From assembly GCA_026119855.1 (NCBI GenBank), contig JAOWBW010000162.1:563076-627075 (forward strand): 64,000 nt of DNA, read 5' to 3'. Position numbers and translations under genes: made by a program. The DNA is from Campanula takesimana. Its lineage: Eukaryota; Streptophyta; Magnoliopsida; Asterales; Campanulaceae. This document shows positions 45,568 to 57,834 of the stretch, one piece after another. The stretch's first letter is position 1. Each line of letters starts with the position of its first letter. A model generated the notes under the pieces. The model made no database searches. It saw nothing but the letters and a program-made list of their open reading frames with translations, and was not told where the DNA came from.

Positions 45568-48500
45568 ATGACAATCAAACAAGCAATGAAGTTCAAACCT
45601 TATGATCACAAGTCAGTGACGTGTGTCAAATCAACGCCTTCACCAAAGTCTTTTGAGGGGACACCATCTGTTTCACTCGTACCACATACTATATCTGAAT
45701 CCTCAGCACAACATACACCGTTAACAAGATTGAGGAAAAGAAAGCAGGTTGAACAAGAAACAGATTTGCCTTCACCAACTGCTACAATTTTAACAAGGTC
45801 GGAAAAGAGGAAAGAGACTGAACAAAGCACAGAATCTGGAGGTACTGAGTCGAAAGGAAAATCACTGGCCCCTTCACCAAGATCAAAACCCAAGAAACCT
45901 TCGAAAAAAGGAAAAGAAATATCTCATATTGTGAATAGAAGAATTAATCCAAAAGGAGTGTCAAAGAAGGTAAAAGATTTGACTTGGATCCCGAACTACC
46001 GGTCAAATGTGCATGCTATTCATGCAATTTTGAAGGATACACCTTTAAAACAAACACATTTGGACAAGTTGAAGGATACCCCATTCTACAACTTCTTCAA
46101 TGCCATTTCCTCAAACATGGATTTTAAATACCGCAAGATTGATAATACAATTGAGGAAATAGTTTTGTGTTATGATTCTAAAGTTCAGAAATTCATTCTT
46201 GGTGGCGAATTAGTTGATGTAACAGCAGATGATGTTACAGCCATTTTTGGACTGGTGGGTGGATCTCAAGAAATGGATTTTAAGAAGCTGAGAAAAGATT
46301 TCAAAACATTTGATTTGGTGAACCGACATTTTTTGAATTGTCCTAGTGGCGTTAACATGAAGATGGTGAAAGAGACACTAAAAAGAATTTACTTGAGTGA
46401 TGACCAAAAAGTCATTGAAGATGTTGTAAAGCTTCTTGTTCTTATATCTATGGGCTCTTTGTTTTTTGCATCTAAGGCAGAGCATATGACATCAGCCTTT
46501 TTTTTTATTATGCTGATGATTTGAAGAACATGAAAAAATATGATTGGTCAAAAGCAATTATTGAAAATCTCAAGCAGTCTCTCAATGAAAAGCATTCTAC
46601 ACCTCTTCTTGTGATAGGATGTATATCACTTTTACCTGTAAGTTCATACTTTGTTTATATTAGTCTTTTTTTTTTAAAATTAAAATCTGCATTAATGTAT
46701 ACAGCCTTTTGATAATGTTTTTCATTTTTTTTTGAAGCATTGGTTTAATGAGCACACAACTATCTTCACCCCGTCAAGGAGCTTGTTCCCTAGGTTCATG
46801 AAGTGGGACATTTTAAAGAAGGTAAATGATTTTAAACAGAAGATTAGAGACCTAACAGCGGAACATGTATGAACTCTTATATGTCTTATATGTCTCATGA
46901 CTAATATATTTCATAGACACATTCATAAACTTCATAAGACCCTAGTCAGATACTTTTCCGCTGTTAGTCTTATGAGATTTTTCCTATATTATATTTTAAA
47001 AAACATATAGGTCTTATATGTCTTATATGTCTCTGACTAAATTCTTATGAAGTTTATGAATGTGTCTATAGGACTTTGTCTTATCAGACTTTTCCTATAT
47101 TATACTTAAAAAACATATGAGACTTATATGTCTTATATGTCTCTGTCTAACATAGTTATAAATACCGTCCCGGACAACGCACCGGTTTTGCCATTGGGAC
47201 GGGACGTATCGGTACCGGAACATACCGGTGTACCGTACTGGATTTACCGCACATTTTAGTATTTTTTAAGATAATTATATATATAACATATGTTCAACAA
47301 AAAATTACAGAAGCTTGTATTTTATCATCAAACTATACCAATACTAGCATAAGTTTAGTATATGTTGCTTACAAATTACAGTTCTGCAGCTTCAATTTCT
47401 TGGACTACATAGGCTGCTTCTTGTTTAGCGACTTGACGACCTTGAAAGTTCTATTGCGTTGAATGGATGTTGATTAATCGTGAAGTATAAATCTAGGGCA
47501 TAGCTTTAAAAAAAAAAAAAAAAAAAAAAAACTCAAGTTTAAATATATTTTTATTAGGTCCGACAATTAAAAATTGGTTTAAAAGTCTTTCTTTTCGCGC
47601 ACCGACCGGTACGACCATCTCGGCCGGTACGGTCCGGTTCAGACCGGTACGCGGCGGTTCAGGACGGTACAGAAACTGGGACAGAATTAAACCTGTACCG
47701 CACCGGTTTTCAACTGGGACGGGACGTACCGGTCGGTACGGACCGGTACGGGACGGGATTTATAACTATGCTGTCTAAAGTCTTATGAATGTAATGCTCT
47801 TTGAAAGATTCTTGTATATGTCTTATATGTATTTTTGAAAGACTTATGATTGACATATAAGACATTATTTTAAAAAACAGGTTATAACTAGTGAGATTCA
47901 GCTAACCAATGATGAGAAGTTGATGTTAGAAAATGCTGATGAGGGGGAAAATGATGTGCAGATAGAATTTAATCATGATTATAATGATGTTGGACTAGAT
48001 AACATCAGTTCAGGTAATAACATAATTTTCACCCCTACTGGAGAATGTAACAACACTTCTGAGGAAGAAAAAACGAATGCTGAATTGCATGAATTTCAGA
48101 TTGAAAATGAAAAATTGAGAGCTCGAATTGAAGAGATGGAATCAAGTACTGAGTTGAGTGGGCTGATAAATGAAAATGAGAGGTTGATATCTAATAATGA
48201 AGGATTACAAGCTAGACTTGAAGAGATAGAATTGGAAAATAAAAATCTGATCAAGGAAATGGATGAGTTGAAAGGAAAGCATGATGAGTTTAAGAAGAAA
48301 GATGGTGAAATGGTTGAAGAGGGCCAAGTTTTGGTGGCATCTGAGGCGAAGATTCAGAAAAAATTAAAAGAGGCTGAGGCAAAGATACTTGCGAGGGACA
48401 TGACTATAAAGGCAAAAGAGGAAGAAATTCATAATATGGTGTCTGCTCACATTGTGCAAGTTGAAAATCTTACAAACGAGAATGAGGAAGCAATTTTTCA

Positions 48501-49967
48501 GTTGATCGGGCAGATAAGTGACAAAGACATACAAATAAAAAAACTGATAAATGAGAAGCAAGAAGAGAACAAGGTCAAGGAAGCTGATGAAAAGTGTAGA
48601 GGAAGAGGAAAACGACAACAACAGGTTTCGAAAATTGGATCTATTGAAAGGCGTGTGAAGGAAAGAGACGATGGAACAAGGAAGATATCACAAGTAGTGA
48701 AAGATCCTGATTTTGTTAGACCAACAAAAAGAAAGGAGAAACAACAAAAGGAGAAAAAAGAAAAGAGGAAGACAGATGAGATAGTCGAAGTTGACGATCT
48801 CCCTAACTTTGAATTGATCAAGACAAAACCACTTTTGCTAACAAAAGCTACTGACACAATTAAAGCAATTCCTCAACAATACAGAGACAAGTATGCAGAG
48901 TTGTGTCTCCTTTGCGACAAGCAGTAACATTTTTTATTATTATAATATATATAAGTAAAATATATATCATTAATTTTTTTATTTGTTTATTTTTCTTTTT
49001 ACAGTGATACTGTGTGGCTGGGCAAGTTAAATCATGTTTCTATAAATGATTTGTGGGATCTGGCAAATGAAAAACTGACTGAATCTCCAGTATGTTAAAT
49101 TATATTTCTTCTCTTATAGTTATATCTGAATACCAACGTGTCTATTTTTATAATACATTTGTGGATTTATATAGGTGTTAGATGCTTATCTTGAAATTTT
49201 GAAAGAGAGATATGCAAATACACCTACTCCTACTGATAGTCAACCGCTCAAAGTTGGTTACGTGACAAGTTTATGCATGGTAAGTATTGTTGACTAATAA
49301 ATTATTGAAATGTTTTTCTTGTATTTTATTTGCATTTAATATTTTTTCATATGCAGAATTATTTTAGAGGAAAAAAGCCTGATGATATTGTATCAACAAT
49401 TGATAAGGTCCTCTTGAAGTTGGTCAAGGGGTGCATTACATTATCATCCCAGTGCACACTGCAGCAGGTGAGCATCCTAGGACAGTTGATCATTGGACAT
49501 TACTTGTTTTGAATACGGAGACTGGGGTGTATTCATTCTATAATTCTTTGCATCCAAGAACAAGGAAAGACAGCAATTTAATCAATGCCAGAATTGTGGT
49601 ATGTTCTTAACAATAACTTCTTATTTATTTATTTATTTATTTATTTTTTAAACATATGAGGAATAGGATTATGATTCTTTTTGTTGTTTTCTTGATTCAG
49701 TTCAATCGTGTAAAGAATGTATTAGCTGGAGAAGACGACTCACCTACAAACGAATATGGTTTCAAAACATCATTATCAAAGGTTCAGTGGACTCCACAAC
49801 AGCAATATGGAAGTCTCGATTGTGGAATTCATGTGTTGATGGCTGCACAAGATATATTTCAAAAAGGGGAAGTGAGCAGGCAATATAATGATGATGCTGC
49901 CATCACATATAGGGCAAAGATATTTCAAGACATTTTATCCCATAGGGACTGCTTATATCGACTTTAG
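45568..49967 (+). pseudogene. ULP1-like C48 cysteine protease gene (Kaonashi ULP), broken
   Basis: Spliced segments by eye: 45568-46637, 46738-46866, 47881-48923, 49015-49089, 49175-49279, 49357-49598, 49701-49967. The N-terminal part is basic, then a plant TE-type helical domain (FKYRKIDNTIEEIVLCYDSK, GGELVDVTADDVTAIFGLVG). Segment 3 is a charged coiled coil of about 250 residues. The last segments hold the ULP1 catalytic core: the His in DHWTLLVLN, an Asn in FYNSLHP where Asp is usual, and QQQYGSLDCGIHVLMA with the Gln and nucleophile Cys. Lesions: a one-base slip in the T run at 46498-46506 and another shift near 49412. In functional relatives the domain cleaves SUMO-type conjugates. Here it is probably dead. 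Confidence 0.75.
47151..47770. mobile_element. 620-bp hAT-like MITE nested in a ULP intron
   Basis: The ends CATAGTTATAAATACCGTCC and the complement CATAGTTATAAATCCCGTCC are inverted repeats, continuing as GGACGGGACGTA / TACGTCCCGTCC. The 8-bp direct repeat CTGTCTAA flanks it exactly (47143-47150 and 47771-47778), as for hAT insertions. The core is dense in CCGGTAC/GTACCGG motifs on both sides of an AT-rich centre with a 24-A run. No transposase. Confidence 0.85.
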
Positions 49968-51202
49968 TTTGACTTAGGAAACTTGATAATCTAGAAGGTA
50001 GGTTTGGTTGTTCAAATACTATGATATTGGTTTTTGTGTTGATGATGATCTAGACACTAGGTTTTGGGCTGTTGAACAAATTGTTTTGCTTTTTGTTGAA
50101 TGTAGTTGGGAGTTATTTTGGGGAAGCTATAAGAAAAAGTAGGTTTACAGGTCTTATGAGTACCTTATAAGACCTATCACAATGCATGTCTTTTGAATAA
50201 AAAGTCTTATGAGTAACATATAAGACCTGAAAGAATCATTAATAAGGTCTTATGAGTAACATATAAGATATATATATAAGACATAACTTATAAGACCTAT
50301 CACAGCATGTCTGTAAAAGAAAGTCATATGTGTAGTATATAAGACCTAATAGAATCATTAAAAAGGTCTTATTAGTAACATATCAGTCAATATTAAAACT
50401 AAAAGATTGCCACAAACCATAATAAGAAAAGTAAATAATAATCCAACACAAAAATTCATTCAAAAAAATTCAACAAAATAATAAATCTCCAAACTATTCA
50501 ATTCTCATAAGGAAATACCAAATGTATGAATCAACATAATAAATCTCCAAACTAGGTTTTGGGCTGTTGAACAAATTGTTTTGCTTTTTGTTGAATGTAG
50601 TTGGGAGTTATTTTGGGGAAGCTATAAGAAAAAGTAGTTTTACAGGTCTTATGAGTACCTTATAAGACCTATCACAATGCATGTCTTTTGAATAAAAAGT
50701 CCTATTAGTAACATATAAGACCTATATAAGACATATATAGTAACTTATAATACCTATCACTCATAAAGACCTATCACAATGCATGTCTTTTGAAAAAAAA
50801 TAAAAAATCATACATGTACTAGATAAAACCTAATAGAATCATTTAAAAAAGTTTTATGAGTAACATATAAGACCTGAAAGAATCATTAATAAGGTCTTAT
50901 GAGTAACTTATAAAACATATATAAGACATAACTTATAAGACCTATCACAGCATGTCTGTAAAAAAAATCTTATGTGTAGTATATAAGACCTAATAGAATC
51001 ATTAAAAAGGTCTTATTAGTAACATATCAGTCAATATTAAAACTAAAAGATTGCCACAAACCATAATAAGAAAAGTAAATAATAATCCAACACAAAAATT
51101 CATTCAAAAAAATTCAACAAAATAATAAATCTCCAAACTATTCAATTCTCATAAGGAAATACCAAATGTATGAATCAACATAATAGTTGAAACACAAAAA
51201 GC
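49968..51202. repeat. Spacer between ULP and transposase with internal direct repeats
   Basis: The phrase CTAGGTTTTGGGCTGTTGAA and what follows occur at about 50053 and 50552, and the CAGTCAATATTAAAACTAAA block occurs at 50384 and 51026, so this spacer holds a tandem repeat of about 500-640 bp. Motifs ATAAGACCT and AGGTCTTAT occur throughout. The part from 50384 belongs to duplication copy A. Confidence 0.65.
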
Positions 51203-53760
51203 TTATTCTTCCAACTGCAATGGTTCTTTGCATGATCTCCTATTATGATATCCAGATCTCTCACAACGAGAGCATGTCATCTTCCTTTTCACAACTTCTC
51301 CTCTTCCTTGATACCGAGTCTTTTTTTGCCTACCTGGAGCACGTTTAGTTGCAGTAGGGAGTATAACAGCTTCTTCATCAACCACAGCTTTACCAAAAAT
51401 GAAGGAATAGGAGGGATAGAAAATCCATAACACTTCTGGTAGTGACTTGTATAGAAATAAGGCTCAATAAATGGTAAACCACCTTGACTAGTCCTCAACA
51501 AAACTACAATCGCATGAACACACGGAAAACCTTGATGCTGCCACTTCCCACATGTACATGTAAACTTTCGAATATCAACAGACATCGAAGGATCAGAGTG
51601 AGCTTCAAACATATGATCATTAGAAGAAGAGATATCCCATGACTTACCATACCCAAGCCTTCTTTTATATCTCTTGTCCTTCAATGGACACAAATTTGTT
51701 TTCCAATTCAAAGATTCCTGTCTACGCTTGGTCATTCTCTGCATTACTTTTAACCGGATTTGATCAACTAACTCCAAGACTGGAAGACCTTTATATTCTT
51801 TTATTTCTGAGTTAAAAGACTCTGCAGCGTTGGAGCACATTTCACCATATCGCTTCCCCGGGAAATAAGCACTCGCATAGTTTACAGCCGGAAGAGCATT
51901 CATAAATTCTTCCACCTTGGTACCACCTTCTTTCTTCATTTCGCTCAGATAAAACTGAAAGAGATCATGTGTTGGAGCTAACGAATATTGAGATATTTTA
52001 TGAAGCATATTTGAACGAAGCTCTGATGAAAATCCTCTCAATTTGTCCCTCAGATTGTTCCTGATATGGAACATGCAAAAAGAATGCGAAGCAGAGGGCA
52101 TAATCTCCTTAACTGCTGTGATGATCCTTTGATGTCGATCTGAAATGAATGTCATTGTACGTTCATTTATATGAGGTTCCAGATTTTGAAGAAACCACCT
52201 CCAATTCTCTATATTCTCCGAGCCTACGATTGCAAAAGCAACGTGAAAAAGACCCAGAATAAGAAAAAAAATTAAAACAATAAATATGATTCTTATAGGT
52301 AAAATAACATATATAATAATTCTTATAATGTATTAGAACTATGTTATAAGACATAAAAAATCAATGTTATGAATTTGTTATAAGACTTACAATTAAGGTT
52401 ACAGGTCTTATAAGTAAACTCAAAAAGACAAAATATCATAACATTGTTCCCATCCTTTGCTGTTGCAGCCAAAAGAGTGCCTTTGTACTTTCCATAAAGA
52501 AATGTCCCATCAAGAAATAACATGGGCCGACAGAATTTTAATCCATCTAGGCATGCACCAAAAGCAACAAAACAGCACTCAAATTGAGAAGTCTCATGAT
52601 CATAATCAATCATAGATTGAAAATTTGGGTCTAACTCCTTTACTTTATTAAAGTAATGTCTCATACTGTCATAAGATGAAGATGCATCACCATACATAGC
52701 TTACTTTGCCTTCTCAATACCTCTCCAAACTGATTTGTAAGAAACTTCATAACCATAATCTTTCCTAAAATCATTCAACACATCCTTTGGCCTAATAGAT
52801 GGATTACCTTTGACATCATCAATGAGAACACTAGCAAGTACCCCAGAACGCAACCTGTCCCCTTGTCCGCACCCATTATTAACAATATCTATACATGTAT
52901 GGTTTGGAACATACGTCCTAATATAGAAAAAACCATTAACCTTTTCAATAGAGCCATGAATCCTCCAAGGACAACCTTTGTCAACTTTATATCTACACTG
53001 AGCGGTTACACGATTTTTGTCATTCTTCAGGTATTCAAATTTAAAACCAACTTCAGTAGCAAATTTACAAAGAGAATTTCTGAATTCTGGACACCCCCCC
53101 TTCGAATATTTGCCCATTTTTTTTTATTGCGGTTGCCCATCCTGTACTTTTCAACACCTTATCTCTATGACGAAAGAAGTTAACAGGGGCATGGTTCTTA
53201 CTACTGCTACCACTAAGCTCAACATCACTAAACTCAACATCATCATATTCAACAACATCTCCACAAACTGGTTTCAAAGATTCAGATATGCCACAAATCA
53301 TACTGGTTACAGAAACTTCCTCCACATTTATATCAATTGAATCAAGCCCAGTCTTACGTATAACCAAACTCAAGCATATAAAATCATCTTCATTAACCAA
53401 CAAACAACGAGGATTATTAGCTAAAGCACAAGACAGAGACATTGTGTTTCTTTTCAAATTGACCCATCTCGAACAGATAAATTCCACAATTGACTCAAAA
53501 GATGAAAATCGAGAAAACAATGAAACAGAAGTCAAATCACCAAACTTGAAGAATGCAATTAAATTTGAATCCATGATGTAAGATCATCTGCACATAATAT
53601 AAAAAAGCCTAATTACAATCCACACCACGAACCCTAGATCTAGGGTTTTTCGAATGATAAAGTGAAATACAGATGCAGATACATACCAATTGTTGAAGAC
53701 GATACTTACAATCCACACCACGAACCCCTAGATCTAGGGTTTTTCGAAAGTGAAAAATCG
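50384..53760. repeat. Tandem duplication copy A (3377 bp)
   Basis: Starts at CAGTCAATATTAAAAC and ends at GTGAAAAATCG just before the same CAGTCAA starts copy B at 53761. It includes spacer sequence and transposase copy A. By eye the two copies are about 98% identical, with small indels. Confidence 0.85.
51203..53574 (-). pseudogene. MURA-type MULE transposase, copy A (disabled)
   Basis: Minus-strand two-exon gene, start at 53574. Order: N-terminal region; MuDR-type zinc-binding domain (GCPEFRNSL... C-RYKVDKGCPWRIHGSIE... HTC); catalytic core with the first Asp in MLFLDGTFLYGKYKGTLLAA, the second in TFISDRHQ and Glu in NAAESFNSE; SWIM zinc finger (FTCTCGKWQHQGFPCVHA); C-terminal zinc knuckle (CSRCERSGYHNRRSC). 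Lesions versus copy B: seven C instead of six at 53092-53098 (frameshift), TAA at 52701-52703, intron donor GT changed to TT at 52441, and two extra A near 51395 (frameshift). It cannot encode an intact transposase. Confidence 0.85.
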
Positions 53761-56700
53761 CAGTCAATATTAAAACTAAAAGATTGCCACAAACCATAAT
53801 AAGAAAAGTAAATAATAATCCAACACAAAAATTCATTCAAAAAAATTCAACAAAATAATAAATCTCCAAACTATTCAATTCTCATAAGGAAATACCAAAT
53901 GTATGAATCAACATAATAAATCTCCAAACTAGGTTTTGGGCTGTTGAACAAATTGTTTTACTTTTTGTTGAATGTAGTTGGGAGTTATTTTGGGGAAGCT
54001 ATAAGAAAAAGTAGTTCTACAGGTCTTATGAGTACCTTATATGACCTATCACAATGCATGTCTTTTGAATAAAAAGTCCTATTAGTAACATATAAGACCT
54101 ATATAAGACATATATAGTAACTTATAATACATATCACTCATAAAGACCTATCACAATGCATGTATTTTGAAAAAAAAAATCATACATGTACTAGATAAAA
54201 CCTAATAGAATCATTTAAAAAAGTTTTATGAGTAACATATAAGACCTGAAAGGATCATTAATAAGGTCTTATGAGTAACATATAAGACATATATAAGACA
54301 TAACTTATAAGACCTATCACAGCTTGTCTGTAAAAAAAAGTCTTATGTGTAGTATATAAGACCTAATAGAATCATTAAAAAGGTCTTATTAGTAACATAT
54401 CAGTCAATATTAAAACTAAAAGATTGCCACAAACCATAATAAGAAAAGTAAATAATAATCCAACACAAAAATTCATTCAAAAAAATTCAACAAAATAATA
54501 AATCTCCAAACTATTCAATTCTCATAAGGAAATACCAAATGTATGAATCAACATAATAGTTGAAACACAAAAAGCTTATTCTTCCAACTGCAATGGTTCT
54601 TTGCATGATCTCCTATTATGATATCCAGATTTTCCACAACGAGAGCATGTCATCTTCCTTTTCACAACTTCCCCTCTTCCTTGATACCGAGTCTTTTTTT
54701 GCCTACCTGGAGCACATTTAGTTGCAGTAGGGAGTATAACAGCTTCTTCATCAACCACAGCTTTACCAAATGAAGGAATAGGAGGGATAGAAAATCCATA
54801 ACACTTCTGGTAGTGACTTGTATAGAAATAAGGCTCAATAAATGGTAAACCACCTTGACTAGTCCTCGACAAAACTACAATCGCATGAACACACGGAAAA
54901 CCTTGATGCTGCCACTTCCCACATGTACATGTAAACTTTTGAATATCAACAGACATCGAAGGATCAGAGTGAACTTCAAACATATGATCATTAGAAGAAG
55001 AGATATCCCATGACTTACCATACTCAAGCCTTCTTTTATATCTCTTGTCCTTCAATGGACACAGATTTGTTTTCCAATTCAAAGATTCTTGTCTACGCTT
55101 GGTCATTCTCTGCATTACTTTTAACTGGATTTGATCAACTAACTCCAAGACTGGAAGACCTTTATATTCTTTTATTTCTGAGTTAAAAGACTCTGCAGCG
55201 TTGGAGCACATTTCACCATATCGCTTCCCCGGGAAATAAGCACTCGCATAGTTTACAGCCGGAAGAGCATTCATAAAATCATCCACCTTGGTACCACCTT
55301 CTTTCTTCATTTCGCTCAAATAAAACTGAAATAGATCATGTGTTGGAGCTAACGAACATTGAGATATTTTATGAAGCATATTTGAACGAAGCTCTGATGA
55401 AAATCCTCTCAATTTGTCCCTCAGATTGTTCCTGATATGGAACATGCAAAAAGAATGCGAAGCAGAGGGCATAATCTCCTTAACTGCTGTGATGATCCCT
55501 TGATGTCGATCTGAAATGAATGTCATTGTACGTTCATTTATATGAGGTTCCAGATTTTGAAGAAACCACCTCCAATTCTCTATATTCTCCGAGCCTACGA
55601 TTGCAAAAGCAAAGTGAAAAAGACCTAGAATAAGAAAAAAAAATTAAAACAATAAATATGATTCTTATAGGTAAAATAACATATATAATAATTCTTATAA
55701 TGTATTAGAACTATGTTATAAGACATAAAAAATCAATGTTATGAATTTGTTATAAGACTTACAATTAAGGTTACAGGTCTTATAAGTAAACTCAAAAAGA
55801 CAAAATATCATACCATTGTTCCCATCCTTTGATGTTGCAGCCAAAAGAGTGCCTTTGTACTTTCCATAAAGAAATGTCCCATCAAGAAATAACATGGGCC
55901 GACAGAATTTAATCCATCTAGGCATGCACCAAAAGCAACAAAACAGCGCTCAAATTGAGAAGTCTCATGATCATAATCAATCATAGATTGAAAATTTGGG
56001 TCTAACTCCTTTACTTTATTAAAGTAATGTCTCATACTGTCATAAGATGAAGATGCATCACCATACACAGCTTGCTTTGCCTTTTCAATACCTCTCCAAA
56101 CTGATTTGTAACAAACTTCATAACCATAATCTTTCCTAAAATCATTCAACACATCCTTTGGCCTAATAGATGGATTACCTTTGACATCATCAATGAGAAC
56201 ACTAGCAAGTACCCCAGAACGCAACCTGTCCCCTTGTCCGCACCCATTATTAACAATATCTATACATGTATGGTTTGGAACATACATCCTAATATAGAAA
56301 AAACCATTAACCTTTTCAATAGAGCCATGAATCCTCCAAGGACAACCTTTGTCAACTTTATATCTACACTGAGCGGTTACACGATTTTTGTCATTCTTCA
56401 GGTATTCAAATTTAAAACCAACTTCAGTAGCAAATTTACAAAGAGAATTTCTGAATTCTGGACACCCCCCTTCGAATATTTGCCCAATTTTTTCTATTGC
56501 GGTTGCCCATCCTGTACTTTTCAACACCTTATCTCTATGACGAAAGAAGTTAACAGGGGCATGGTTCTTACTACTGCTACCACTAAGCTCAACATCACTA
56601 AACTCAACATCATCATATTCAACAACATCTCCACAAACTGGTTTCAAAGATTCAGATATGCCACAAATCATACTGGTTACAGAAACTTCCTCCACATTTA

Positions 56701-57130
56701 TATCAATTGAATCAAGCCCAGTCTTACGTATAACCATACTCAAGCATATAAAATCATCTTCATTAACCAACAAACAACGAGGATTATTAGCTAAAGCACA
56801 AGACAGAGACATTGTGTTTCTTTTCAAATTGACCCATCTCCACAGATAAATTCCACAATTGACTCAAAAGATGAAAATCGAGAAAACAATGAAACAGAAG
56901 TCAAATCACCAAACTTGAAGAATGCAATTACATTTGAATCCATGATGTAAGATCATCTGCACATAATATAAAAAAAGCCTAATTACAATCCACACCACGA
57001 ACCCTAAATCTAGGGTTTTTCGAATGATAAAGTGAAATACAGATGCAGAAACATACCAATTGTTGAAGACGATACTTTCAATCCACACCACGAACCCCTA
57101 GATCTAGGGTTTTTCGAAAGTGAAAAATCG
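53761..57130. repeat. Tandem duplication copy B (3370 bp)
   Basis: Repeats 50384-53760. At its right end the sequence leaves the duplication after GTGAAAAATCGCAGTCAA into unique DNA (CGTCTCCATCG), so the 7-bp CAGTCAA is the shared junction sequence, consistent with unequal exchange or template switching at microhomology. Confidence 0.85.
54576..56943 (-). pseudogene. MURA-type MULE transposase, copy B (disabled)
   Basis: Same domain order as copy A. The C-terminal exon is open for 316 codons (54576-55526 from an internal Met), with the SWIM finger and the intact zinc knuckle CSRCGKSGYHNRRSC. The N-terminal exon is open for 339 codons from an internal Met at 56827. The intron donor is intact (AATG|GTATGA) with acceptor TTCTAG before GTCTTTTTCAC. 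Lesions versus copy A: one base lost near 56841, which frameshifts the sequence after the first Met at 56943, and one T lost near 55911, which frameshifts just before the first catalytic Asp. It is less damaged than A but still broken. Confidence 0.85.
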
Positions 57131-57397
57131 CAGTCAACGTCTCCATCGCCTCTCTCTTCACGAAAAAATGAAAGCGAGAAAATGAGTCGTACCTCGAAAG
57201 GAAGGCTTATATACAAGGGTAAAATGGGAAATCCATATTTTCATATCTGACGTGGGCAGAATAGTAATTTCGAATGCGAAATAAGTGAGGGGTGTATGGG
57301 GGATTTGCATCTCGGCCCAAATCCTTATCTGGTATTTGGTCTGGACCGGGTTTTATTTGTAATTAAATCTGGGACTGGGGCCTAGGGGAAAAATTCC
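57131..57397 (-). repeat. Right terminal region and inverted repeat of the MULE
   Basis: From 57255 the minus strand mirrors the left end. ATAAGTGAGGGGTGTATGGG at 57281-57300 is the complement of the left core, and GGGGCCTAGGGG lies near the tip. The transposase start lies about 190 bp inside this region, so its promoter should be here. Confidence 0.75.
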
Positions 57398-57579
57398 ATA
57401 CCAAAACATGTCATTGTAGTCCCTTCCCACTATAAGCCCATTATTCATGTAATAAGGCAGCGACGGGGGCTACTAAAACTATTCCAGGCCCATCATTTGT
57501 ATTCAAAAGCTTAATTAATAAGAGTTGGCTCCATCCCAGTGCACTTCAGCTTTCTTTTCTCAGTATCAGAGCAAGTGTT

Positions 57580-57834
57580 TACTCCCTCCTTTCCAAAATG
57601 ATCTTCATACTTTTTTTGACGTTACTACGAAGGAAGTTTGAATAATGATTTTAGGTTGATTTAATTATCTTAATGAAAATCTATAATTTGTTATTGATAG
57701 TAATGTTAATGGTGTGTCAATAACAAGTTTTGGATTTCCATTAGTACAATTGAGTCAATATAAAATTGTTGCTCAAAGATCCTTCGTAGTAACGGCGAAA
57801 AAAGTATGAAGATCATTTTGGGACGGAGGGAGTA
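57580..57834. mobile_element. Stowaway-like MITE
   Basis: Ends ACTCCCTCCTTTCCAAAATG and CATTTTGGGACGGAGGGAGT are inverted. The inner GATCTTCATACTTTTTT and AAAAAGTATGAAGATC arms and the ACGTTACTACGAAGG / CCTTCGTAGTAACGG blocks pair well. Same subfamily as 19869-20122. Confidence 0.75.

Larger units (their letters stand above)
44135..57397. mobile_element. 13.3-kb Kaonashi-type MULE with ULP1-like gene and transposase
   Basis: The 10-bp repeat ATACCAAAAC lies exactly outside both ends (44125-44134 and 57398-57407), the TSD length of Mutator elements. The ends are diverged inverted repeats. Left 44135 starts GGGCTATGG and right starts GGAATTTTTCC on the minus strand; both then read CCCCTAGGCCC, AAATA(C/A), AACCCG, and the near-identical CCCATACACCCCTCACTTAT and TACTATTCT(A/G)CCC. 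Inside, a plus-strand ULP1-like gene and a minus-strand MURA-type transposase converge. The combination of a MULE with a C48 protease gene is known as Kaonashi (KI-MULE). All genes carry lesions, so this copy looks non-autonomous now. Confidence 0.88.

Noticed and set aside
52863..53340. Plus-strand ORFs over the transposase (also at 56234-56849)
   Set aside because: They are reverse-strand shadows of the minus-strand transposase.
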